From VFJZ01 sp046598415 (GTDB taxonomy: Bacteria > Actinomycetota > Thermoleophilia > Gaiellales > F1-60-MAGs149), in the NCBI GenBank assembly GCA_046598415.1, contig JBKJIG010000052.1, forward strand, positions 1 to 64,000: a stretch of 64,000 nt of DNA, given 5' to 3'. This document shows, in pieces, positions 16,362 to 23,568 of this stretch (position 1 is its first letter; each line of letters opens with the position of its first letter). The notes beneath the pieces are model-generated. The model did not search any database and was not told where the DNA came from. It saw only the letters and a list, made by a program, of their open reading frames with translations. The translations under genes and the position numbers were made by a program.

Positions 16362-17451
16362 GGCCGGCCTCCTGCACCGCGCTCGCGAGCATCTTGCGCA
16401 TGTTCGCGACGTGCAGATGGATGCCGTCGTAGAACTCGCTGGGGGAGCCGCCGAACGAGTCCAGGGCGCGCCGGTCGACGACGGTGAACTTCAGGTTGTC
16501 GTGCAGACCGTCGAGGTAGGTCGTCAGCTCGTCGTTGAGGCGGTCGTAGGCAGCGCCGCCGAGCGCCGCCCGGTACCGCGGATGGACCGGTCCGAGCACG
16601 ATCACCGGCTCGGTGCCGGCCCGGTTCATGTCGGCCACGGCCTGCTCGAAGTACCCGCGCGCCGCGGGCGCGAGACCCGTCCGCTGCATCACCGGGACGA
16701 ACCGCCGGGCCGACGCCACGGACTCGGCCAGCCGCGTATCGAACGAGACGCCGGCGGCCTCGGACCGGTCGTGCTGGTCGACCGCCCGGAAGCCGTCGGG
16801 CGCCAGCTCGACGACCGCCCCCTCCTGCGGAGCGCCGCGGACCGCGCGCCAGACGCTCTTCACCGACGACTTGGTGGTGCGCCACTCGAACAGGCGCTGC
16901 AGGTCGTCGAGGCGCGTGGAGGCGCGTAGCGAGGCGGGGAAATGCCGGGCCAGCTCGGGTTCGGCCAGCAGCTGCGGGCTCGGCGGCAGCGGGCGGAACG
17001 CCTCCACCTCGAGGATCCACAGATAGTGGATCCTGGCGTCGGGCCAGCGATCGTGGAACAGGTTCGCGTAGGCGAAGCCGTCCTCGGTCTTGCCGTTGGC
17101 CGCCCCGGCGTTGAAGCCCGTCAAGCCGGTCAGCTGCTGCAGGTAGGAGGGCTCGGCCTTGAGGGCGCGCGACGAGCCGAGCACGACGAGGCCGGGCGGT
17201 TCCCGCAGCTTGTCGATCAGGCGCAGCCGCTCCGCATGGTCCGAGAACACCGCGGGCCGCACCAGCCCGGTGCCGACCGAACCGAACGGGTCGACGACCG
17301 CGTTCGCGGCACCGGTCAGCAGCAGCACGCCGGCGAACACGGCGAGGGCGACGGTGACGAACCGGCGCAGGCTCTCGCCCGCGTGCGCCTCGACCGGCGG
17401 CGCGGCGTGGTGCGACCGCTCCGCGCGCTCGATTCCGACCGGATCATTCAC
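16348..17451 (-). CDS. SGNH-like (AlgX/DltD-type) periplasmic acylation partner
   Basis: A 367-residue protein with one N-terminal transmembrane segment (LAVFAGVLLLTGAANAVV, about residues 42-60) and an exported domain with LVVLGSSRALK (block I-like, nucleophile Ser) and FYDGIHLHVANM near the end (Asp-His block). This pattern is that of the SGNH/AlgX-like partner that works with MBOAT proteins to acetylate cell-surface polymers. The GTG at 17451 has no Shine-Dalgarno but TACCGT lies eight bases upstream, suggesting a leaderless transcript. It diverges from the GntR-type regulator at 17497. Confidence 0.82.
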   Translation of the reverse strand: MNDPVGIERAERSHHAAPPVEAHAGESLRRFVTVALAVFAGVLLLTGAANAVVDPFGSVGTGLVRPAVFSDHAERLRLIDKLREPPGLVVLGSSRALKAEPSYLQQLTGLTGFNAGAANGKTEDGFAYANLFHDRWPDARIHYLWILEVEAFRPLPPSPQLLAEPELARHFPASLRASTRLDDLQRLFEWRTTKSSVKSVWRAVRGAPQEGAVVELAPDGFRAVDQHDRSEAAGVSFDTRLAESVASARRFVPVMQRTGLAPAARGYFEQAVADMNRAGTEPVIVLGPVHPRYRAALGGAAYDRLNDELTTYLDGLHDNLKFTVVDRRALDSFGGSPSEFYDGIHLHVANMRKMLASAVQEAGPALH

Positions 17452-17470
17452 GGAGGACAACGGTATCCGC

Positions 17471-17496
17471 ACCGGGGAGTATCGTCCCGCACGAGG
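17471..17496 (+). promoter_or_regulatory. Leaderless-type promoter of the GntR/binding-protein gene
   Basis: TATCGT (17480-17485) is a -10-like hexamer eleven bases before the ATG at 17497, and there is no Shine-Dalgarno other than AGG touching the start codon. The divergent SGNH gene starts only 45 bases away, so both promoters share this short region. Confidence 0.4.
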
Positions 17497-18399
17497 ATGA
17501 CCAGCTACGGGGAGCTCGCGCGCACGATCGCCGAGGAGATCGCGGCCGGTCAGGTCGGCGAGGGACACGAGCTCCCGGCGCTCCGCACCCTCGCCCGCGA
17601 CCGCGGTGCCAGCCAGGCAACGGCGCTGCGGGCGTACCGCGAGCTGGCCGAGGCAGGCGTGATCACCACCGAGGAGCGCCGCGTCGGCCACGTCGCGCCG
17701 GGCGGCGCGCTGGCAGCTGCGCGGTTCCTGCGCGGCGGCGGCGTCTTCCGGCTGGCGGGCTCCGACGACCCTGCCCTGCTGTTGCTGCTGGGCGAGACGC
17801 CGGCCACGGTGGAGCTGGTCGTCGCCGACGGCTCGGGCGCGGGGCTCGGGGCCCTGCAGGCGGGGATCGCCGACGGCGCCACGCTGCACCTCTGGCACGC
17901 GTCCGGCGCGTACAACGCGCCGTACGCGCGCGGCGTCCTGGCCGACCCGCGGCTCGTGCAGCTGTGGAAGCGCGAGGCGGGCCTGCTGGTCGCACCGGGC
18001 AACCCGCGCCGGGTGCGCCGCGCGGCCGATCTCGGCGGCCTGCGGGTCGCGCGCCGGCCGGTCGGGACCGGTGCTCGCTCGCTGCTCGACCGCGTGACCG
18101 GCGAGGCGGGCATCGTGCTCGACGCGAGCGATCCCGAGGTGCCGCGCAACCTCGACGTCGCGCTGGCCGTCGGCAGCGGCTCGGCCGACGCCGGCGTCGC
18201 GTCGCGCTCCGTGGCCGACCGGTTCGGCCTCGGGTTCGTCTCGCTGGCGTGGGAGCCGGTCGCGATCGCGGTCGGCGGCGAGGCGCTGGTCGGCCTCGAT
18301 CCGCTGCTCCGCGCGCTGCGCAGCGCGGCGGTGCGCAAGCGCATCGAGGCGCTGGGCGGCTACGACCTCACCGGCAGCGGCAAGACCGAGCGCTGCTGA
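17497..18399 (+). CDS. GntR-type HTH regulator fused to a periplasmic-binding-like domain
   Basis: A 300-residue one-component regulator. Residues about 5-68 are a GntR winged helix (LPALRTLARDRGASQATALRAYRELAEAG, seen in parts). Residues about 95-300 are a binding-protein-like domain of the molybdate/PBP type (PF12727-like), with LHLWHASGAYNAPYARG, GTGARSLLDR and GGYDLTGSGKTE as its typical pieces. Such proteins bind a small anion or sulfonate/molybdate-like ligand and control adjacent genes. Its position opposite the acylation pair and directly before the LCP gene (ATG at 18399 overlapping TGA) suggests envelope-related control. A link to molybdate for the xanthine dehydrogenase is possible but speculative. 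Confidence 0.8.
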   Translation: MTSYGELARTIAEEIAAGQVGEGHELPALRTLARDRGASQATALRAYRELAEAGVITTEERRVGHVAPGGALAAARFLRGGGVFRLAGSDDPALLLLLGETPATVELVVADGSGAGLGALQAGIADGATLHLWHASGAYNAPYARGVLADPRLVQLWKREAGLLVAPGNPRRVRRAADLGGLRVARRPVGTGARSLLDRVTGEAGIVLDASDPEVPRNLDVALAVGSGSADAGVASRSVADRFGLGFVSLAWEPVAIAVGGEALVGLDPLLRALRSAAVRKRIEALGGYDLTGSGKTERC

Positions 18400-19892
18400 T
18401 GGGCCGCCGCCGGCCGCCGCCGCGGGGACGACAGCCGCCGCGTCACCGGCGTCCGCCACCGCCGCGCGCCGCGCGCAGACCGCTGGCGGCGCGGTGCGCG
18501 TTCCTCTCCTTCCTGGTACCGGGCGCGGGACAGATCTACGCCGGCGAGCGGCGCCGTGGCATCGCGATGCTGGTCGTGAGCGCCGCCGTCCTCCTCTACC
18601 TGCTGATGAGGGTGCGCTCCATCGGCTCGCGCAGCGGTATCGCGGCGCACGCCGTCGACACGCGCTTCCTGCTCGGCCTGCTGGCGGTGGACCTCGTGCT
18701 GCTGGCCTTCCGCGTCGCGTCGATCTTCGACGCCTTCCGCCTCGGCCGTGCCCCGCAGGCAGCGGTCGCAACGCTCGGCGTGCTGACGCTGTTCGCGATC
18801 GCGCCGCACGCCGCCATCGGCTACTACGCGTACCAGAGCTACGACGCCATCGAGACGGTGTTCGCCGACGAGGAGCCGAACGACGTGCTCGAGCCGGTCG
18901 CGATCGCCTCGGCCGGCGACGGCGGCCCCGTCACCCTGCTGCCCGTCCTCGCGTCGAGCGGCGGCACGCAGGTGCGCATCCGCAACGCGAACGAGGCGCT
19001 GCCGGAGGAGGCCGGCCCGCCCTGGAAGCAGCGCGGCCGGCTGAGCGTGCTGCTGCTCGGCGCCGATGCCGGGCCCGGCCGCAGCGGCATGCGGACCGAC
19101 ACGATGATCGTCGCGACGATCGGAACCGAGTCGGGGCGGGCGGCCCTGTTCTCGGTGCCGCGCAACCTGTCGCAGGTGCCGTTGCCGGGCGGCCGCGACG
19201 TGTTCGCGCAGCCGCTGAACGGGCTCTACGAGTGGGCGACGGGGCATCCCGAGCGCTTCGTCGGCGGCAAGAACCCCGGGCCGACCGCCATGAAGCAGAC
19301 GATCGGCCAGCTAGTCGGGCTGCCGATCGACTACTACGTGATGGTCGACTTCCGCGGCTTCTTCGGCCTCGTCGCCGCGCTCGGCGGAGTCGACGTGAAC
19401 GTGCCCGAGCCGGTGCTCGACCGCGTGTCGCCGTACGAGGTCGGCGGCGAGTGGGTGCGCATCGACCTGCAGCCCGGCAAGCAGCACCTCGACGCCGACC
19501 AGGCCTTCGCGTACGTGCGGGCGCGTTCGCAAAGCTCGGACTACTCGCGTATCACGCGGCAGCGGTGCGTCATCGCGTCGCTCGCCGCCAAGGCCACGCC
19601 GGCCAGGGTGCTCGGCTCGTTCAGCGACCTCGCATCGACGTTCGAGGAGAACGTCAGCACCGACATCCCCGCGAAGAACCTGCCCCTCGTCGCCGAGCTG
19701 GCCGCGGGCGTGCACCTCGACCGCGTCACGTCGATCGGCTTCGTGCCGCCGCAGTTCGAGCGCGCGAAGGATCGCGGCGGCTACTCGATCCCCGACATCG
19801 TCAAGATCCGCGCCGCCGTCGCCGCCGTGATCGACGGCGGGTCGGCCTCGGCGGGCGCGCCGGTCGAGGCGACCGGCTCGTCCTGCGTCTAA
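18399..19892 (+). CDS. LytR-CpsA-Psr (LCP) family cell-wall ligase with N-terminal TM2-like region
   Basis: LCP proteins attach anionic polymers from undecaprenyl-phosphate carriers to peptidoglycan or arabinogalactan. The 497-residue protein has a basic Pro/Arg-rich start, a TM2-like pair FLSFLVPGAGQIYAGERRRG with following helices (residues about 35-145), then the LCP domain: LLLGADAGPGRSGMRTDTMIV (about 215), SVPRNLSQVPLPGG, DYYVMVDFRGFFGLVAALGGVDV (seen in parts) and AFAYVRARSQSSDYSRITRQ near residue 375 with the phosphate-binding Arg residues. The ATG shares one base with the preceding stop (TGATG), so it forms an operon with the regulator. Confidence 0.92.
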   Translation: MGRRRPPPRGRQPPRHRRPPPPRAARRPLAARCAFLSFLVPGAGQIYAGERRRGIAMLVVSAAVLLYLLMRVRSIGSRSGIAAHAVDTRFLLGLLAVDLVLLAFRVASIFDAFRLGRAPQAAVATLGVLTLFAIAPHAAIGYYAYQSYDAIETVFADEEPNDVLEPVAIASAGDGGPVTLLPVLASSGGTQVRIRNANEALPEEAGPPWKQRGRLSVLLLGADAGPGRSGMRTDTMIVATIGTESGRAALFSVPRNLSQVPLPGGRDVFAQPLNGLYEWATGHPERFVGGKNPGPTAMKQTIGQLVGLPIDYYVMVDFRGFFGLVAALGGVDVNVPEPVLDRVSPYEVGGEWVRIDLQPGKQHLDADQAFAYVRARSQSSDYSRITRQRCVIASLAAKATPARVLGSFSDLASTFEENVSTDIPAKNLPLVAELAAGVHLDRVTSIGFVPPQFERAKDRGGYSIPDIVKIRAAVAAVIDGGSASAGAPVEATGSSCV

Positions 19893-20716
19893 GCCTGTTC
19901 CTCGACCTCGCGGAACTGCTCGTCGCGCCAGTCGAGCGCGGCCCGGAGGCCCTGCTCCTTGCGGATCGCGCCGAACGTGCGCATCTCCTCGGTCTCCGAC
20001 GCATCGATCAGCCCGGTCAGCGTGACGCCCCAGTCGAGCGCGTGGCGCAGGCCCTGCGCCTCGAACACGCCGTTCAGCGCCCGCTTCTGCAGCTGTACCG
20101 CGAGCGGCGCCACCTTCGAGATGAGCAGTCCGTGGTAGCGGGCGCGGCGCTCGAGGTCGGCCGGCGCGCACACCTCGTTGACCATGCCCAGCTGCAGCGC
20201 CCGGTCGGCGTCGATCATCTTCCCGGTGTAGAGCAGCTCCTTGGCCGCGCGCATGCCGATCAGCCACGGCATGATCAGGCACGGCGGGCCGTTCGAGAAG
20301 CGGATCTCGGGCTCGCCCAGCCGCGCGTCGTCGGCGGCGATCGCGAGGTCGCAGAGCATCATCACCTCGCACGCGCCCGCGAGGCAGTACGAGTGCACGG
20401 CGGCGATGGTGGGCTTCGGGAAGTCGAAGATCGAGCGCTCCCAGTGCATGTAGAAGCGCATGTCGTCGACGATCTCGGCCGGCCCGCGGCCCTCGACCCA
20501 GACGTCCTCGTCGGCGATCTCGAAGCCGGCCGAAAAGCAGCGCCCGGCACCTCGGAAGATGACGCAGCGCACGCCGTCGTCCTGTTCGGCCACGGCCAGC
20601 GCGGCGGTGATCTCGCCCATCATCTCCTGGGAGATGGCGTTCAGGCACTCGGGCCGGTTGAGCGTGATGGTGGCCAGCGGGTAGTCGAGATCGAGCTCGA
20701 TCGTCGCGTAGCTCAC
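19889..20716 (-). CDS. Enoyl-CoA hydratase/isomerase (crotonase family)
   Basis: A 275-residue crotonase-fold protein that handles acyl-CoA thioesters. The oxyanion-hole segments are GRCFSAGFEIADED (about residue 60) and YCLAGACEVMMLCDLAIAADDA (about 105-125). In hydratases two Glu are catalytic; here the second is in RLGEPEIRF. The C-terminal helices are complete. The GTG start overlaps the epimerase stop (GTGA). It tail-to-tail overlaps the LCP gene by four bases. Substrate is unknown; pairing with an epimerase/dehydratase suggests a small two-gene catabolic operon. Confidence 0.88.
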   Translation of the reverse strand: MSYATIELDLDYPLATITLNRPECLNAISQEMMGEITAALAVAEQDDGVRCVIFRGAGRCFSAGFEIADEDVWVEGRGPAEIVDDMRFYMHWERSIFDFPKPTIAAVHSYCLAGACEVMMLCDLAIAADDARLGEPEIRFSNGPPCLIMPWLIGMRAAKELLYTGKMIDADRALQLGMVNEVCAPADLERRARYHGLLISKVAPLAVQLQKRALNGVFEAQGLRHALDWGVTLTGLIDASETEEMRTFGAIRKEQGLRAALDWRDEQFREVEEQA

Positions 20717-21648
20717 GGCAGCTCCAGGCGGCCGGCCTCGTGCAGGCGCCGGAAGTGGTCGATCGTGCCGGCGACGCCGTCGGCGAGCGGCGTCTGCGGC
20801 TCGGGTGCACCGACGACGCCCTCGTAGGCCGACGCGTCGAGGCGTGACGGAAAGGGCAGCTCCGGCCCCTCGACCGAGATCCGCGCGCCGGGCACCGCGG
20901 CCGTGATGGCGGCGACGATCTCCGACACGCTCGGGCACGGTCCGGACAGGTTCACCGTCTTCGACCCCTCGAACGGCGCGCGGCTGGCGGCGATGAAGGC
21001 CTCGGCGACGTCCTCCGCGAGCTGCAGGTGGCTGGTGCCGGAGTAGCTCAGCGTGTATGGCTCGCCGCGCACCGCCGCGAGCATCGCCCAGGTCGGCGAG
21101 GCGGTGACGCCCTGGTCGCGGCCGACGCCGTAGACGGTGTACGGGCGGAAGCCGATCGAGTTGATGCCGTTGTCGTGGAAGTACACCTGCGCGGTGCCCT
21201 CGTTGGCGCGCTTGTACACGCCGTAGTGCGTCGCGGCGCGGCCGAGCGGCTCGGTGCCGTCGTCGTCGCCGGCGAACGCCGCGACGCTCGACGCGAAGAC
21301 GACCGGGCCCTTGACCGTGCCCGCCTCCCGCACCGCCTCGAACACGTTCACGGTGCCCATCACGTTCACGGCCGCGCCCACCGACGGGTCGGCGCGGCAG
21401 AACGGGATCTGCAGGCCGGCGAGGTGGATGACGCGCGTCGCCCCATCCAGTGCGGCGACCACCGCGGCCCGGTCGGTGACGTCGCAGTCGCCGCTCGCGA
21501 CGCCGTCGGCATCGAGCTGCCGCAGGCGGTGCCGCGACGCTCCGGACAGGTCGAGGGCGACGACGTCCTCGCCCTCGTCCAGCAGCCGGCGGACAACCCA
21601 TGCGCCGATGCACCCCCCGGCACCCATGATGACGTATCGCTCGCTCAT
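20713..21648 (-). CDS. NAD-dependent epimerase/dehydratase (extended SDR)
   Basis: A 311-residue extended SDR. It opens with the Rossmann motif MGAGGCIGAWVVRRLL and DVVALDLSG, and has the catalytic Tyr-Lys in THYGVYKRANEG (about residue 143) followed by NSIGFRPYTVYGVGRDQG. This class acts on nucleotide sugars or on short hydroxy acids; the absence of other sugar genes leaves the substrate open. ATG at 21648 is 25 bases from the stop of the upstream MarR-GNAT gene, with its own stop overlapping the enoyl-CoA hydratase start. Confidence 0.88.
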   Translation of the reverse strand: MSERYVIMGAGGCIGAWVVRRLLDEGEDVVALDLSGASRHRLRQLDADGVASGDCDVTDRAAVVAALDGATRVIHLAGLQIPFCRADPSVGAAVNVMGTVNVFEAVREAGTVKGPVVFASSVAAFAGDDDGTEPLGRAATHYGVYKRANEGTAQVYFHDNGINSIGFRPYTVYGVGRDQGVTASPTWAMLAAVRGEPYTLSYSGTSHLQLAEDVAEAFIAASRAPFEGSKTVNLSGPCPSVSEIVAAITAAVPGARISVEGPELPFPSRLDASAYEGVVGAPEPQTPLADGVAGTIDHFRRLHEAGRLELP

Positions 21649-21673
21649 GCCGGGAAGGCTAGAGGCTTCCCCG

Positions 21674-22567
21674 TCAGACGGGGCTGACGCGCTTCTCGAA
21701 CCAGTGGTGGGCGTACGTCTCGTCGTTGAACGGCGTGACCTCCTCGTAGCCCGTCGCGCGATAGAGCGCGATCGCCTCGGTGAGGGCGCGGTTGGTCTCG
21801 AGCTGCACGACCGTCACGCCGCCGACCCTCGCAGCATGGCGCTCCAGCTCGAGCAGCAGCCGCCGCCCGAGCCCGGCGCCGCGCACGTCGGGCGCGATCC
21901 ACATCCGCTTCAGGTACGCGGGCTTCCTGCCGTCGAAGAGCAGCGAACCGGAGCCGACCGGGCGGCCGCGCAGGCGGGCGACGAGCACGAGGCCGTTGGG
22001 CGGCGTCAGCTCGTCCGGCGCGATCTGCAGGGCCTGCGTCGGATCGAAGCCGCCGTCGAAGCGCCCCGACAGCTCGCCGAAGTACTGGTCCACGCACCAG
22101 CGCACGTCGTCGGAAGCGGGGTCGGCGATCGCGATCTCGATCAGCGACGCGCGCAGCAGGCGCTCGACCGCGCCCATCGCCGTCTGCAGACGCTCGCGCT
22201 GGGTGTCGTCGAGCGGCTGGAGCATCGAGGTCGCCAGCTCATTCGAGAGACGGTCGAGCTCGCGGCGCTCCCGTTTGCCGGCCGAGGTGAGGCGGGCGCG
22301 GCGCACGCGGCCGTCCGCCGGACTCGTCCCCATCTCGACGAGGCCCTGCCGTTCGAGCGCGCGCAGCAGGCGGCTGGCATGCCCGGAATCGAGGCCGAGC
22401 TGCCGGCGCAGGTCGCGCACGTCGGCCCCGTCGAACCCGATTTCCCACAGCATCCGCGCCTGCCCGAGCGACCGTCCGGTGCCGAGGTACTTCTCATCGA
22501 GCGCGCCGACCCGCTCGGTGACGATCCGGTTGAAGCTGCGTACGGCCTTGACGGATGCGGTGTCCAT
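21674..22567 (-). CDS. MarR regulator fused to a GNAT acetyltransferase
   Basis: A 297-residue fusion. Residues about 1-145 are a MarR winged helix (LRRQLGLDSGHASRLLRALERQGLV, seen in parts; wing SPADGRVRRARLT). Residues about 150-297 are a GNAT acetyltransferase with the acetyl-CoA loop APDVRGAGLGRRLLLELE and the Tyr of LYRATGYEE. The same MarR-GNAT layout is known in many bacteria; targets are largely unknown. The start codon touches a perfect palindrome (22568-22589), so the gene is almost certainly autoregulated. Physical linkage of sensor and acetyltransferase suggests the effector may also be the acetylation substrate, which is inference. Confidence 0.9.
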   Translation of the reverse strand: MDTASVKAVRSFNRIVTERVGALDEKYLGTGRSLGQARMLWEIGFDGADVRDLRRQLGLDSGHASRLLRALERQGLVEMGTSPADGRVRRARLTSAGKRERRELDRLSNELATSMLQPLDDTQRERLQTAMGAVERLLRASLIEIAIADPASDDVRWCVDQYFGELSGRFDGGFDPTQALQIAPDELTPPNGLVLVARLRGRPVGSGSLLFDGRKPAYLKRMWIAPDVRGAGLGRRLLLELERHAARVGGVTVVQLETNRALTEAIALYRATGYEEVTPFNDETYAHHWFEKRVSPV

Positions 22568-22589
22568 TTGTCTGACTTTAGTCAGACAA
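22568..22589. promoter_or_regulatory. MarR-type operator abutting the MarR-GNAT start codon
   Basis: TTGTCTGACT (22568-22577) and AGTCAGACAA (22580-22589) form a perfect 22-base palindrome with a two-base centre. It begins at the base next to the ATG of the MarR-GNAT gene, a position where bound repressor would block transcription start. TTGTC..GACAA-type sites are usual for MarR proteins. Confidence 0.8.
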
Positions 22590-22700
22590 TCAACGCCGCG
22601 TCAAACACGGAATGTTCGTGTCCGAACAGGCGCCGACCGCATAGATCGCGCGATCCGCGCGTCTTCCGCGCAACTCCCGCGCGCCAGGCCTGTCCCCCGA

Positions 22701-22782
22701 AAACGCCAATTCGGGGTCAGACCCCAGAAAGGCCGTTTTCGGGGTCAGACCCCAATTCGGGCGTTTCCGGGGTCTGACCCCG
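22701..22782. repeat. Cluster of three GGGGTCAGACCCC palindromes
   Basis: GGGGTCAGACCCC occurs at 22713-22725 and 22741-22753, and its mirror GGGGTCTGACCCC at 22769-22781. The intervening pieces (CGAAAACGCCAATTC, AGAAAGGCCGTTTT, AATTCGGGCGTTTCC) are partly inverted copies of each other, so the whole can fold into a large compound hairpin. It lies between the MarR-GNAT promoter and the aquaporin stop. It has the look of a palindromic extragenic repeat; it may also serve as a terminator. Confidence 0.75.
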
Positions 22783-22797
22783 CACGTCAGCCTTGCG

Positions 22798-23457
22798 TCA
22801 TGCCGACTGGCGGAACCACTTGAAGGCTGCGCCGCCGATCGCTCCACCGATGGTGGGGCCGACCAGGTAGATCCAGAGGTTGCCGAACTCGCCGGCCGTG
22901 ATGGCCGGGGCGAGCGAGATCGCGGGGTTGAACGAGCCGCCCGTGAGCGGACCGAACACCGTGGCCGCGGTGAAGACGAACAGGCCGATGAAGAGCGGGG
23001 CCTGAATGCCGTTCCACGGCGCGTTCTTGTCGGTCGCGACCGCGGAGATCACCATCAGGAACAGCGCGGTCGCAATCAGCTCGAGGATCATCGCCCTGAA
23101 GTCCGACACGCCATCGCCCGGGTTGGTCATCAGGTTCGCCTTGTCGAACGTGCCGATGCCGTCGTAGACCAGGATCGCGAGCAGCGCAGCCAAGAGACCG
23201 CCGATGATCTGGGCGACGATGTACTGCACCAGCTCGGAGGTCGGATGCTTGCCGCCCACCGTGAGGCCGACGGTGACCGCGGGGTTGAGGTGCCCACCGG
23301 AGATGTGACCGAGGGCGGCGATCATCAGGAACAGGCCGAAGCCGAATCCGATCGGCCCGGGCGCGCCGGCGGCGATGCCAGTGAAGCCGATGAAGAAGAA
23401 GCCGAACGTGCCGACGAGCTCGGCCGCGAGCCGCTTGTTGAGCGGCGGGGATTCCAT
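22798..23457 (-). CDS. Aquaporin / MIP-family channel
   Basis: A 219-residue six-helix channel with both half-helix NPA boxes intact: GHLNPAVTVGL (about residue 58) and GSFNPAISLAPA (about residue 165). The NPA-flanking Arg position after the second box is occupied by an Ala-rich sequence and not the usual Arg (NPA-I-S-L-A), so the selectivity filter may differ from classical water channels and could favour larger neutral solutes. ATG 23457 follows GAAAGGAAAGGG. A perfect inverted repeat lies 27 bases upstream in the region shared with the divergent fusion gene. Confidence 0.9.
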   Translation of the reverse strand: MESPPLNKRLAAELVGTFGFFFIGFTGIAAGAPGPIGFGFGLFLMIAALGHISGGHLNPAVTVGLTVGGKHPTSELVQYIVAQIIGGLLAALLAILVYDGIGTFDKANLMTNPGDGVSDFRAMILELIATALFLMVISAVATDKNAPWNGIQAPLFIGLFVFTAATVFGPLTGGSFNPAISLAPAITAGEFGNLWIYLVGPTIGGAIGGAAFKWFRQSA

Positions 23458-23483
23458 GGGGCGGTCCCTTTCCTTTCGTGAGC

Positions 23484-23507
23484 GGAACACCCGTCAATTC
23501 GTGTTCC
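23484..23507. promoter_or_regulatory. Inverted repeat in the aquaporin / kinase-fusion divergent region
   Basis: GGAACAC (23484-23490) and GTGTTCC (23501-23507) form a perfect 7-base inverted repeat with a 10-base spacer centred on AATT. Its position 27 bases upstream of the aquaporin start in a 111-base divergent region makes it a candidate operator for one or both genes. No regulator gene is adjacent. Confidence 0.5.
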
Positions 23508-23568
23508 CGCCCGTGTCCCCTGCTGAGATCGACGCCGCGCGCGCGCCAATCATGCTCCACTACCGGCC

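Noticed and set aside
17497..18399. ModE-type molybdate regulator for the xanthine dehydrogenase
   Set aside because: The binding domain is compatible, but no molybdate transport genes are present and the neighbours are envelope genes.
22701..22782. CRISPR-like array
   Set aside because: The repeats are 13 bases, only three, palindromic, with unequal spacers and no cas genes.
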